Source: a virus. Taken from it: a DNA stretch of 22,281 nucleotides. Location of the stretch: the IMG/VR virus record IMGVR_UViG_3300030110_003523, positions 1 through 22,281 of that record. The stretch is one strand, 5' to 3'. The notes under the pieces were generated by a model that saw nothing but the letters and a program-made list of their open reading frames with translations, had not been told where the DNA came from and ran no database searches. Every line of letters starts with the position of its first letter. Positions within the stretch are counted from its first letter, which is position 1. The translations under genes were made by a program, and so were the position numbers. Shown here in pieces: positions 6,109 through 12,064 of this stretch.

Positions 6109-7014
6109 TTATGCTCCGGGCGTGCCGAAAACACAACGCCAATCTGATACACCAAACGAATAACGCTCACGAGCCTTAAACCGCATATTGCCAGTATCGA
6201 AGTCACCTTCCATAGCTGTCTTAATAGCGGAACGCTCAAACATCTTAAATCCATTAGGTGCGTCTGTCTTGATGAAAAACGCGTCAGTATCCGTCAAGAA
6301 GTGGTTTACAACCGCTCCGTCAGGAATCATACCCATAGATTTTGTAGCGTTTACGTCATTGTCTGAGGTGCCGGGACGCAAATTAGAGTTTAATACTCTT
6401 TCTGCGATAAATTGAAGTTCTTTTGGAATCATAAGTTTCATTCCACGAACAGCAATTTTAAGACCACGCTCATCGGTAAGACCCGCAATATCTATCAACA
6501 TTTGCTCTAACGAAGTTTCGTTAAGGTCAGCAGCAGTTGACAACAAATTACGTTGATTACCTGACAAAGACGGGTGTGCAGAAGAACAAAGTGCCGCTCC
6601 ATCACCTACCGGAAACGATGTGCTAAAAGCGTTGTTCAATATAGACGCAGCTTTAATTTGCTTAGTCTGTGACATTGAACGTGCCAAAGCACGGGTGTAC
6701 CGGGAAGCAAGACGGTCGTACAAATTGTCTTCAATTGCTTCTTCAGTAATGCTAAAAGCAAGAGCCACGGTTTCGTGCGTGTATCGAGCAGTGAAAGTTT
6801 CCTGCGCATCATCAAATGATATTGCAGTACCTTCGCTCTTAACAGGCGCGGTTCCAAAGCCCGAAAGCATTACTTCTTCTTCAAAAGCTCTGTCTGAAGA
6901 TTCTGTTTCAAAAATCTCCTCAGATTCTTTTTCGTAACGATCATACTCTAGCCCAAACAGTGCATTCAGTCCGGGTTCAAGCTCTTTCGCTAACTGTGCG
7001 CGAGAAATAGCCAT
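6109..7014 (-). CDS. Major capsid protein, HK97-fold type
   Basis: A 301-residue protein with the properties of an HK97-fold capsid subunit. It has an acidic N-terminal arm with helices (LNALFGLEYDRYEKESEEIF), a beta region with SFDDAQETFTARYTHETVAL, a long helix with QTKQIKAASILNNAF, and a loop GAALCSSAHPSLSG that resembles the HP-containing loop of Mu gpT-type head subunits. It ends in a strand that includes RYSFGVSDWRCVFG. The gene follows the scaffold and putative decoration genes, has AGGAGGG seven bases before the ATG, and ends at a strong terminator. Together these make the assignment firm without a search. Confidence 0.88.
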   Translation of the reverse strand: MAISRAQLAKELEPGLNALFGLEYDRYEKESEEIFETESSDRAFEEEVMLSGFGTAPVKSEGTAISFDDAQETFTARYTHETVALAFSITEEAIEDNLYDRLASRYTRALARSMSQTKQIKAASILNNAFSTSFPVGDGAALCSSAHPSLSGNQRNLLSTAADLNETSLEQMLIDIAGLTDERGLKIAVRGMKLMIPKELQFIAERVLNSNLRPGTSDNDVNATKSMGMIPDGAVVNHFLTDTDAFFIKTDAPNGFKMFERSAIKTAMEGDFDTGNMRFKARERYSFGVSDWRCVFGTPGA

Positions 7015-7026
7015 TAGTTAACCCTC

Positions 7027-7677
7027 CTAAATGCCCGTCGAATCCGCAGTAGTCTGCGAATCAAAACGGCGTGTGCCCGAATTAAAATGGGCGTTGAGTC
7101 GAACGATCATTGCTACTCCAGCAGCAGCATAATCATTATTTGCATCATCGTCTACAATGCCAACAATACGCAAAGGTAGTGTTGCTGTTGTAGCTATCGT
7201 TGATACCCCTAAAGCACTGGATGACTGTCCTGTATCAGTTGAACCACTTCTTGCAGAGGTGCCTAAAGAAGCATTCGCAAAAACCGCAGCCAAAGCTGTT
7301 GCACGGTTTGTTAGAGATGCGTCAGAAGCTACCTGAAACAACTGATTAGGGTTGTCAGCAACGAATGCTTTGACAGGATAATTCGTGTCAACGCCTACGC
7401 TACCTGATCCGGGCCAATAATTAAGCCATGTTGGCTTCTTCGTTGTACTGTCATGGTACATAACACCTGTCAAAACCCCAAGGGCTTGAGTAGTACCACC
7501 ATCAGTCGCTCCTGCTTGGTCAATAACGCCAGCCGCCAAGGGGACTACAATTTCCCCATTGTAAATAACGTTTGTGTTATCACTAGCGATTTCATACTGA
7601 GTTACCCCAGTAGAATTAGCACCGCTACCAGCTAGACCAATAGGACGAAGACCATAGGCTGTTTCTTGATTTGCCAT
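7027..7677 (-). CDS. Putative capsid decoration / auxiliary head protein
   Basis: A 216-residue protein starting MANQETAYGLRPIGLAGSG. I recall this N-terminal pattern from proteins encoded directly before the capsid gene in many marine phages. It is beta-rich, with a Ser/Thr/Gly-rich stretch around residues 137-162 and a C-terminal strand pattern (LPLRIVGIVDDDANNDY). Placed between scaffold and capsid, it may coat or stabilise the capsid surface. GGAGAA precedes the ATG at about nine bases. The assignment is contextual. Confidence 0.7.
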   Translation of the reverse strand: MANQETAYGLRPIGLAGSGANSTGVTQYEIASDNTNVIYNGEIVVPLAAGVIDQAGATDGGTTQALGVLTGVMYHDSTTKKPTWLNYWPGSGSVGVDTNYPVKAFVADNPNQLFQVASDASLTNRATALAAVFANASLGTSARSGSTDTGQSSSALGVSTIATTATLPLRIVGIVDDDANNDYAAAGVAMIVRLNAHFNSGTRRFDSQTTADSTGI

Positions 7678-7710
7678 GTTCTAAGTTCTCCAAATTACAG
7701 CGGTCAGCAA

Positions 7711-8202
7711 TTAATTCTTGCGTGAACCGCCGAAGGTTACACGAGATTGACGCTCGGATTTACCGATTGTCATGGTTGGATGTGCATTTTCTCGCAACAT
7801 ATCCTGTTCCACAGCTTCAATTTGGTCAGCACTTCGTTGTGCGAAGTATTCTGTCCGCTCTGCCACTGTTTCAAGCGGGATACGAGCGAGTACAAGTCCA
7901 CCAACTCCAAAAACACCTTCAAATTTACCTGATTCAACTATAGGAGCTTCAAACTCGGGATACTCATCGGCGCGAACAAGTTCATAACCCTCTCGCAACC
8001 GTGCTGAAATGTTCTTTCGGTCGTCAAAACCACGAACTTCAGCGCGTATCCAACGATGCTTAAAACCCTCTGGGGCAGGCGGTGCATCTAACATTGATGG
8101 GGGAGTCCAAGGCTTACGCCTAGTTTGCTTCTCCCGGCTTTCTTTACTACGTGAGGTTCGCTTAACGCCCTCAAAACCCTGTTTAGTTGCTTTTTCGGCC
8201 AT
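7711..8202 (-). CDS. Capsid-region protein of unknown function
   Basis: A 163-residue protein. The basic N-terminus (about residues 5-30) includes RSKESREKQTRRK and leads into a conserved-looking core, KPWTPPSMLDAPPAPEGFKH, then WIRAEVRGFDDRKNISARLR. I recall this core from marine phage proteins always encoded between scaffold and capsid. The C-terminal half is helical (QIEAVEQDML) and ends basic. It is probably a virion or assembly protein. AAGGAG lies before the ATG and four bases separate it from the scaffold stop. Confidence 0.72.
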   Translation of the reverse strand: MAEKATKQGFEGVKRTSRSKESREKQTRRKPWTPPSMLDAPPAPEGFKHRWIRAEVRGFDDRKNISARLREGYELVRADEYPEFEAPIVESGKFEGVFGVGGLVLARIPLETVAERTEYFAQRSADQIEAVEQDMLRENAHPTMTIGKSERQSRVTFGGSRKN

Positions 8203-8206
8203 TTTA

Positions 8207-9136
8207 TTACTCCTTCACGTATTTCGCGTATTCTTCTAGCGGCACACCCAATTTTTTAGCTATTGTAACTTGGGACGGGGTGAGTCGTACCTTTTTACTA
8301 CCACTGCGCCCTGTTGTACTTCCTGTACTGCGGGATACTCCAGCAACGTTCTGGGCGGGACGTTTAACGCTGGCACCGTTATCAAATTTGTTTGGGAACT
8401 CTTTTTGAAGAGTTCTATCAAGCTCATCATAATACTCATCGCTCTGCGGGTCAAACCCTTCTGATTCGACTAATCGCTTATGTATACCAAAAGCCGCAAA
8501 AGTCATTGCCTCATCTTGCCCAAACCATTGATTCCTAGACGCCCAATCTTGAGCTTTAGGATCTGGTTCAGGGGGAGGGGGTTCCGGCTGCGTTTGAGCT
8601 TGCGCTTGCCGCGCCGCTTCGGGATTAGCCGCATAGTAGTCCCTAGCAGCCTGCTCCTGTTGCACCCGTTGATCTTGCTGACGTCGGGCTGTTTTATACT
8701 GATTGTTAGCAATGCCTATTTCTGTTAGTTTTTGCTGGGCTTCTACCGTGGCAGCGGTGTCACCTAGCTCAAGCGCCCTGTTTAACTGGGCTTTTACTTG
8801 CTCCTCCTGCATTTCTAACCGGTTGCCATACTCCTGCATGTAACCTTGATCTAGACTTTGCATACGAGTTTTTAAATTATTTGACTCAGTTTGAACATTT
8901 TTAGCATAACCAATAGCTTCATCGCGTTGCCTTTCCGCTTCGCGCATCTTTTTGGTTAGCTTATCAATCCGCTTTTTTACAGAAGTGCTGTATTCTTCAT
9001 GTTGTTCGCCTTCTGCCGCTTGTTCTACTTCAACTTCATTAGAAACAACCGCTTCAACCGGGCTTTGCGGTACTTCAACCTCGGTATCCTGTTCTTCCTC
9101 AACATCTAATTCTATTTGTTTCTCTGCTTCAGCCAT
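8207..9136 (-). CDS. Capsid scaffolding protein
   Basis: A 309-residue protein with the usual scaffold composition. It has a very acidic N-terminus (residues 1-50), then a long charged coiled coil (about 52-170) and a Gln/Pro-rich hinge (about 175-195). The C-terminal basic helical region ends in LTPSQVTIAKKLGVPLEEY, which probably contacts the capsid subunit. No protease domain is fused to it and none is visible nearby. TAGGAGA precedes the ATG. Position between GroES and capsid genes supports the role. The scaffold is expected to direct procapsid assembly and then be released. Confidence 0.82.
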   Translation of the reverse strand: MAEAEKQIELDVEEEQDTEVEVPQSPVEAVVSNEVEVEQAAEGEQHEEYSTSVKKRIDKLTKKMREAERQRDEAIGYAKNVQTESNNLKTRMQSLDQGYMQEYGNRLEMQEEQVKAQLNRALELGDTAATVEAQQKLTEIGIANNQYKTARRQQDQRVQQEQAARDYYAANPEAARQAQAQTQPEPPPPEPDPKAQDWASRNQWFGQDEAMTFAAFGIHKRLVESEGFDPQSDEYYDELDRTLQKEFPNKFDNGASVKRPAQNVAGVSRSTGSTTGRSGSKKVRLTPSQVTIAKKLGVPLEEYAKYVKE

Positions 9137-9146
9137 TTTTTATCTC

Positions 9147-9593
9147 CTAAAGACTAAGAATATCGTCTGGGTCTGTGATAGTTGCAAGGATTTCGTCATC
9201 ATTTAAAATCCGAACCTCGCCACCCTCAATACGAAACCGAGAACCCGCATATCGGGCAAAAATTACCCAATCTTTTTCGCGGCACCACGGTCCTTCTGGA
9301 AATTTATCTAGGTCTTTGTAACAGAGAGAACCTTGTTTAACGACATAACCGACTACAGTCTGTATCTGGTCGTCATCCAAAAGTTTATTCGGAAGCACAA
9401 TACCGCCTTCCGTCATTTCTTTACCTCTATAGGGAAGAATTAACATGCGCCAGCCCGTAGGGTTTGGCATTCGTTCAAGAAGAGAACCTTCCATTGCTTC
9501 CGGGTCAAGGACCCGCTTTTCCGGCACCGTATATAAATCTTTAATGCCTTGTTCTGCCGCCTCTAAATCCAGCGACTCTGCTGCTTCAGTCAT
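9147..9593 (-). CDS. Phage GroES-like co-chaperonin
   Basis: A 148-residue protein that matches the GroES fold pattern after a 45-residue N-terminal extension. The core begins GWRMLILPYRGKE. It then shows the mobile loop TEGGIVLP (61-68), whose I-V-L tripeptide is the known GroEL contact in host GroES. The rest follows the GroES order: VVGYVVKQG, KDWVIFARYAG and EVRILNDDEILATI. It would replace or supplement host GroES so that GroEL can fold the capsid protein, as T4 gp31 does. It is encoded directly before the scaffold, has AGGAG upstream, and overlaps the preceding gene by eight bases. Confidence 0.85.
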   Translation of the reverse strand: MTEAAESLDLEAAEQGIKDLYTVPEKRVLDPEAMEGSLLERMPNPTGWRMLILPYRGKEMTEGGIVLPNKLLDDDQIQTVVGYVVKQGSLCYKDLDKFPEGPWCREKDWVIFARYAGSRFRIEGGEVRILNDDEILATITDPDDILSL

Positions 9594-9783
9594 TATCTTG
9601 CTCCTGTTGTTCTAGCAGGCCCGAGAGTTCCTGTGCTATGTGGTTAAGAGCGTCAAGGTTGCCCATAAGCTCCCTATAATGCTCCATGCTTTTTACATTA
9701 CCGTGTTCTAGTAAATCTAAAACCTGTCCGCGCCTGTCCTTAATAGCTCTTTGAACAAACTGGACGACTTGTAATGAATCCAA
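9586..9783 (-). CDS. Small helical protein before GroES
   Basis: A 65-residue soluble helical protein with the stretches VVQFVQRAIKDRRGQVLDLL and EHYRELMGNLDALNHIAQEL. I recall similar small proteins beside the scaffold or portal in marine phages, without known function. The start is TTG, supported by AGGA six bases upstream. The only alternative ATGs are internal and would remove the conserved-looking N-terminal helix. The stop overlaps the GroES start by eight bases, which suggests coupled translation. Confidence 0.7.
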   Translation of the reverse strand: MDSLQVVQFVQRAIKDRRGQVLDLLEHGNVKSMEHYRELMGNLDALNHIAQELSGLLEQQEQDND

Positions 9784-9836
9784 TTAACTTCCTACGTTAT
9801 CTGAGAAATTCGTATCTATATATACCACATCTTATA

Positions 9837-10184
9837 TCAATACGTCCAGATAACGGGGTCAGTTTCACGAATATCTACGTGAATAAAGCTTTTTGCCACC
9901 CCAATACCATAAAACTTCTGTTCTAAAGCCTTTTCTACAATAATTCTTCGCTGTTTACCATTAGCCACGGCAATATCAGCAGCAATGCCTCGGGTGTGTG
10001 TTCCCGGTACTTGTTTTTTAGCCTCGATAGAGTGCTTTACTGAACGGTAACCTGATGTAATGGCAAAAGGAAACCCGCAGGCTTCTCGCAAAACATCTAA
10101 TCTTTGAACAAATACGTCCCAAATTTCATTTTCACCGGTTTCAGAACATGCAAATTCTTCTCTGGTAAAGTATTCAAACTTCAT
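9837..10184 (-). CDS. M15-family peptidase endolysin
   Basis: A 115-residue protein that matches the peptidase M15 D-Ala-D-Ala carboxypeptidase/endopeptidase family. The signature SGYRS lies at 44-48. The zinc ligands are visible as His63 and Asp70 in GTHTRGIAAD and His102 in FIHVDI. No signal peptide is present, so a holin is needed for release to the cell wall, where it would cut peptide cross-links. It overlaps the upstream membrane protein by four bases (ATGA) and has a good AAGGAAAG site. The length is close to a bare M15_3-type catalytic domain, without a cell-wall-binding domain. Confidence 0.88.
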   Translation of the reverse strand: MKFEYFTREEFACSETGENEIWDVFVQRLDVLREACGFPFAITSGYRSVKHSIEAKKQVPGTHTRGIAADIAVANGKQRRIIVEKALEQKFYGIGVAKSFIHVDIRETDPVIWTY

Positions 10185-10381
10185 TCTTTCTTTCCTTGAC
10201 CTAAAAACAATCCAAAAACCGCAGTCATCGCGCCTGTAACAACGCTGACTAACCCGGCTTGTTCAAAAGTCGGTTCTTCTAGTGTTGTGAACCAGTGTAT
10301 TACGTCCCAACTGGCTAGTCCCATTAATAGCACTAACAATCTTGGCATAACACGCCACTTATCAAACTCTTCCGGCGTCAT
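10181..10381 (-). CDS. Two-helix membrane protein, holin-like
   Basis: A 66-residue protein with two predicted membrane segments, about residues 14-33 (RLLVLLMGLASWDVIHWF) and 43-61 (LVSVVTGAMTAVFGLFLG), and a charged C-terminus (GQGKKE). Length, hydrophobicity and four-base coupling to the endolysin are typical of a class II holin or antiholin. AGGAG lies seven bases before the ATG. With a separate 3TM holin just upstream, the two may act as a holin and partner pair. The holin role is inferred. Confidence 0.75.
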   Translation of the reverse strand: MTPEEFDKWRVMPRLLVLLMGLASWDVIHWFTTLEEPTFEQAGLVSVVTGAMTAVFGLFLGQGKKE

Positions 10382-10529
10382 TCTCTTGCTCCTTTTCTCC
10401 CCACCACACTACTACAAAAGCGTTACACTTAGGACAGGATAAATTAGTTTCAATTAAGTGTTCGTCATCACGCTCATTGTCGTGATCACCACCCCAGATT
10501 AACTTTGTATTACAGTGATAGCAGTTCAT
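10362..10529 (-). CDS. 55-residue zinc-ribbon peptide
   Basis: A short open frame of 55 residues between the 3TM holin and the two-helix membrane protein. It has two CxxC knuckles, CYHC at 3-6 and CPKC at 32-35, separated by an acidic linker (WGGDHDNERDDEH). This is the layout of a small zinc ribbon. The ATG at 10529 forms an ATGA overlap with the upstream stop, and the C-terminus overlaps the next gene by 20 bases. I recall similar tiny CxxC proteins near lysis genes in marine phages. The target, whether nucleic acid or protein, is unknown. Confidence 0.72.
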   Translation of the reverse strand: MNCYHCNTKLIWGGDHDNERDDEHLIETNLSCPKCNAFVVVWWGEKEQENDAGRV

Positions 10530-10903
10530 TTGCGTAACTTCATTAATTTGTCGGCGCCCCTTATCCCAAATGACGCGCTAACGGCGATGAAGAGTAGATA
10601 TTGATACCAATCAGGAAGGTTAGATAGAGCGTCAAAACCAGCATGAACCCTATCCATGACAGCAATATCATCAAAAGCCACAGCATACCCCACCATAAAG
10701 ATAGGGACAGCAAGTACAATTGTCCAGAACTCGTCTTTCCAGCTTGTACCAGACGCTGAAGCCATTTTGTCTTCCCAGTTTGCATCATTTTGAATTACCG
10801 TCATCTTTGCTTGATGTTTAGCCTGCGTTTGTTCGTGCTTATTCTTCATCCACGTTCCCGCAAGATTCGTTACAGGTCCGAGAACTGCGCTCAATATATT
10901 CAT
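10526..10903 (-). CDS. 3TM-type holin
   Basis: A 125-residue protein that matches the pattern of the 3TM holin family described for gene-transfer-agent release. An amphipathic N-terminus (NILSAVLGPVTNLAGTW) precedes a charged, Gln/His-rich helical segment (19-47). A Trp-rich entry, SGTSWKDEFWTIVL, leads into membrane helices at about 60-78 and 99-115. The final helix contains FGIRGADKLM. It would let the M15 endolysin reach the cell wall. A weak GGGAT site precedes the ATG. It is followed directly by the zinc-ribbon gene. Confidence 0.8.
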   Translation of the reverse strand: MNILSAVLGPVTNLAGTWMKNKHEQTQAKHQAKMTVIQNDANWEDKMASASGTSWKDEFWTIVLAVPIFMVGYAVAFDDIAVMDRVHAGFDALSNLPDWYQYLLFIAVSASFGIRGADKLMKLRK

Positions 10904-10906
10904 ATT

Positions 10907-11122
10907 TTAATCCCGAAAAGTTGTGTTTGCAGGAACCATTTTAGGCACGCAGTACGCGGTAATCTTTGTCTGCGATCTGACAAAAGTGTACCTAAAAGAC
11001 GTTTCCCCCGTTTCTAACGCTCTAGCAAACTGATTGCACCTGTACACGCTTTGAAATACAAATTGATTAGATTCAATCATTTCACCGTCTACTATCATAA
11101 TAAGAAGAAATGCCATCACCAT
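10907..11122 (-). CDS. Short secreted-type protein of unknown function
   Basis: A 71-residue protein with a short hydrophobic N-terminus (MVMAFLLIMIVDGEM) that could act as an uncleaved signal or anchor. It is followed by a polar domain with two Cys (29 and 58) in VYRCNQFA and ITAYCVP, which could form a disulfide in the periplasm. The ATG at 11122 is favoured because GGGGAG lies nine bases upstream. A second in-frame ATG at 11116 would form a TGATG overlap. Its place among lysis genes makes a spanin-like or envelope role possible, but no lipobox was seen. Confidence 0.65.
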   Translation of the reverse strand: MVMAFLLIMIVDGEMIESNQFVFQSVYRCNQFARALETGETSFRYTFVRSQTKITAYCVPKMVPANTTFRD

Positions 11123-11631
11123 AAAGGCACACTCCCCAATAACGTTAATATAATTGCCATTTCATCAGTAATCAATGGTTCTGCATAAGTCGATATGGCA
11201 TACAGCATAGCTAAAAATACCGCTAGAGCAACAATAAGTATAAACCCCGCCCATAACGTAATCCTGACGGCTCTCCTTCTAGCAGCTTCTTTTGCCCGCA
11301 TTTCTGCGATTCGACGTTTCCTAGCATTTGCCATTTCCATCTGTATTTCGTCCCACAAATGGGCGTTTCCAGAATATATAAATAATTCACGGATCTCGTT
11401 CATCCTGTCCTGATATTGCTTTTTTGCCAGCGTTATCTGGATAAGTTCTTCCTGAGAGAGGTTGTTACGGTTTTTATTTTGATAGGCTTGCAGATCAACT
11501 TGTGCTTGGCCAAGCTTTCCCACAAAAGAGCCGATAGTGTTAAGGTCGTTGCACGTCCCGGCGACCTTGTTTATCGCTCCTGCGGCGGCGTTTATCGTGC
11601 TGATAATCGCCATTATCTCTGCTACGGCCAC
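11116..11631 (-). CDS. Coiled-coil membrane protein in the lysis block
   Basis: A 171-residue protein. An N-terminal Ala-rich helix is followed by a long charged coiled coil (about residues 55-120, with LAKKQYQDRMNEIREL and an Arg-rich ARKRRIAEMRAKEAARRR stretch). Two membrane helices follow, about 124-146 and 155-170. GTG at 11631 is taken as start because AAGG lies upstream at acceptable spacing; an ATG six codons inside is an alternative. The layout, cytoplasmic coil then two helices, is compatible with a lysis regulator or membrane scaffold. Function not recognised. Confidence 0.68.
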   Translation of the reverse strand: MAVAEIMAIISTINAAAGAINKVAGTCNDLNTIGSFVGKLGQAQVDLQAYQNKNRNNLSQEELIQITLAKKQYQDRMNEIRELFIYSGNAHLWDEIQMEMANARKRRIAEMRAKEAARRRAVRITLWAGFILIVALAVFLAMLYAISTYAEPLITDEMAIILTLLGSVPLW

Positions 11632-11708
11632 CTTTCACACCTTTTCGACGTAGTTTTGGGTAGCCGATACTGACAAAATAAGAATTAATGTCACGCCCCG
11701 TTAATTAC

Positions 11709-11858
11709 TTACGCGGTACGACGTGACTTCCTCTTTTTACCGCGTTTTTTCTGACTAAGGGATATCGCTACCGCTTGTTTTTGAGAATAACCCTCTTTCA
11801 CCAATTTCTTGATGTTAGAGCTAACCGTTTTTTGGCTTGTCCCTTTCTTTAAGGGCAC
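11709..11858 (-). CDS. 49-residue basic peptide with KQAVAISL motif
   Basis: A 49-residue peptide starting with GTG at 11858, two bases after the stop of the preceding gene. An in-frame TGA just upstream rules out a longer form. The sequence has [19 protein letters not shown], then [19 protein letters not shown] and a very basic tail. This pattern is common in tiny phage proteins that I recall, with no known function. The weak start signal suggests dependence on translation of the gene before it. The 77 bases after it, up to the next gene, hold no clear feature. Confidence 0.65.
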   Translation of the reverse strand: MPLKKGTSQKTVSSNIKKLVKEGYSQKQAVAISLSQKKRGKKRKSRRTA

Positions 11859-11859
11859 C

Positions 11860-12063
11860 CTAACAACTCATATAGCGTGAGCCACGTAACGCGGCACCCA
11901 TGCCACGCTTCTTGCCACGGAATATCTTACCTTGTTCTGTGTTAGGTGTTTTCTCAGGAACCAACTTTGCAAAAGGTATGCTTCCCTGATCGCCAATAAC
12001 CGCCTTATTTACAGGCTTGGGGGGTGATGCGGCAGGACCGCTAATAATATGTACTTTACTCAT
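11860..12063 (-). CDS. Tiny basic portal-adjacent protein
   Basis: A 67-residue protein beginning [17 protein letters not shown] and ending in the basic motif [18 protein letters not shown]. The C-terminus resembles that of the 42-residue protein at 4050-4178 (pattern [KR]GxGA, a spacer, then basic residues before Tyr). GAGGA lies seven bases before the ATG, and one base separates it from the portal stop. It may be a minor virion protein or assembly factor, but this is speculative. Confidence 0.72.
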   Translation of the reverse strand: MSKVHIISGPAASPPKPVNKAVIGDQGSIPFAKLVPEKTPNTEQGKIFRGKKRGMGAALRGSRYMSC

Positions 12064-12064
12064 T

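Noticed and set aside
9784-9836. Possible promoter in the AT-rich gap after the endolysin (TTGATA with TATATA/TATAGA)
   Set aside because: The -35-like hexamer is good, but the spacing to any -10-like hexamer is 14 bases or less. The AT-rich gap makes chance matches likely.
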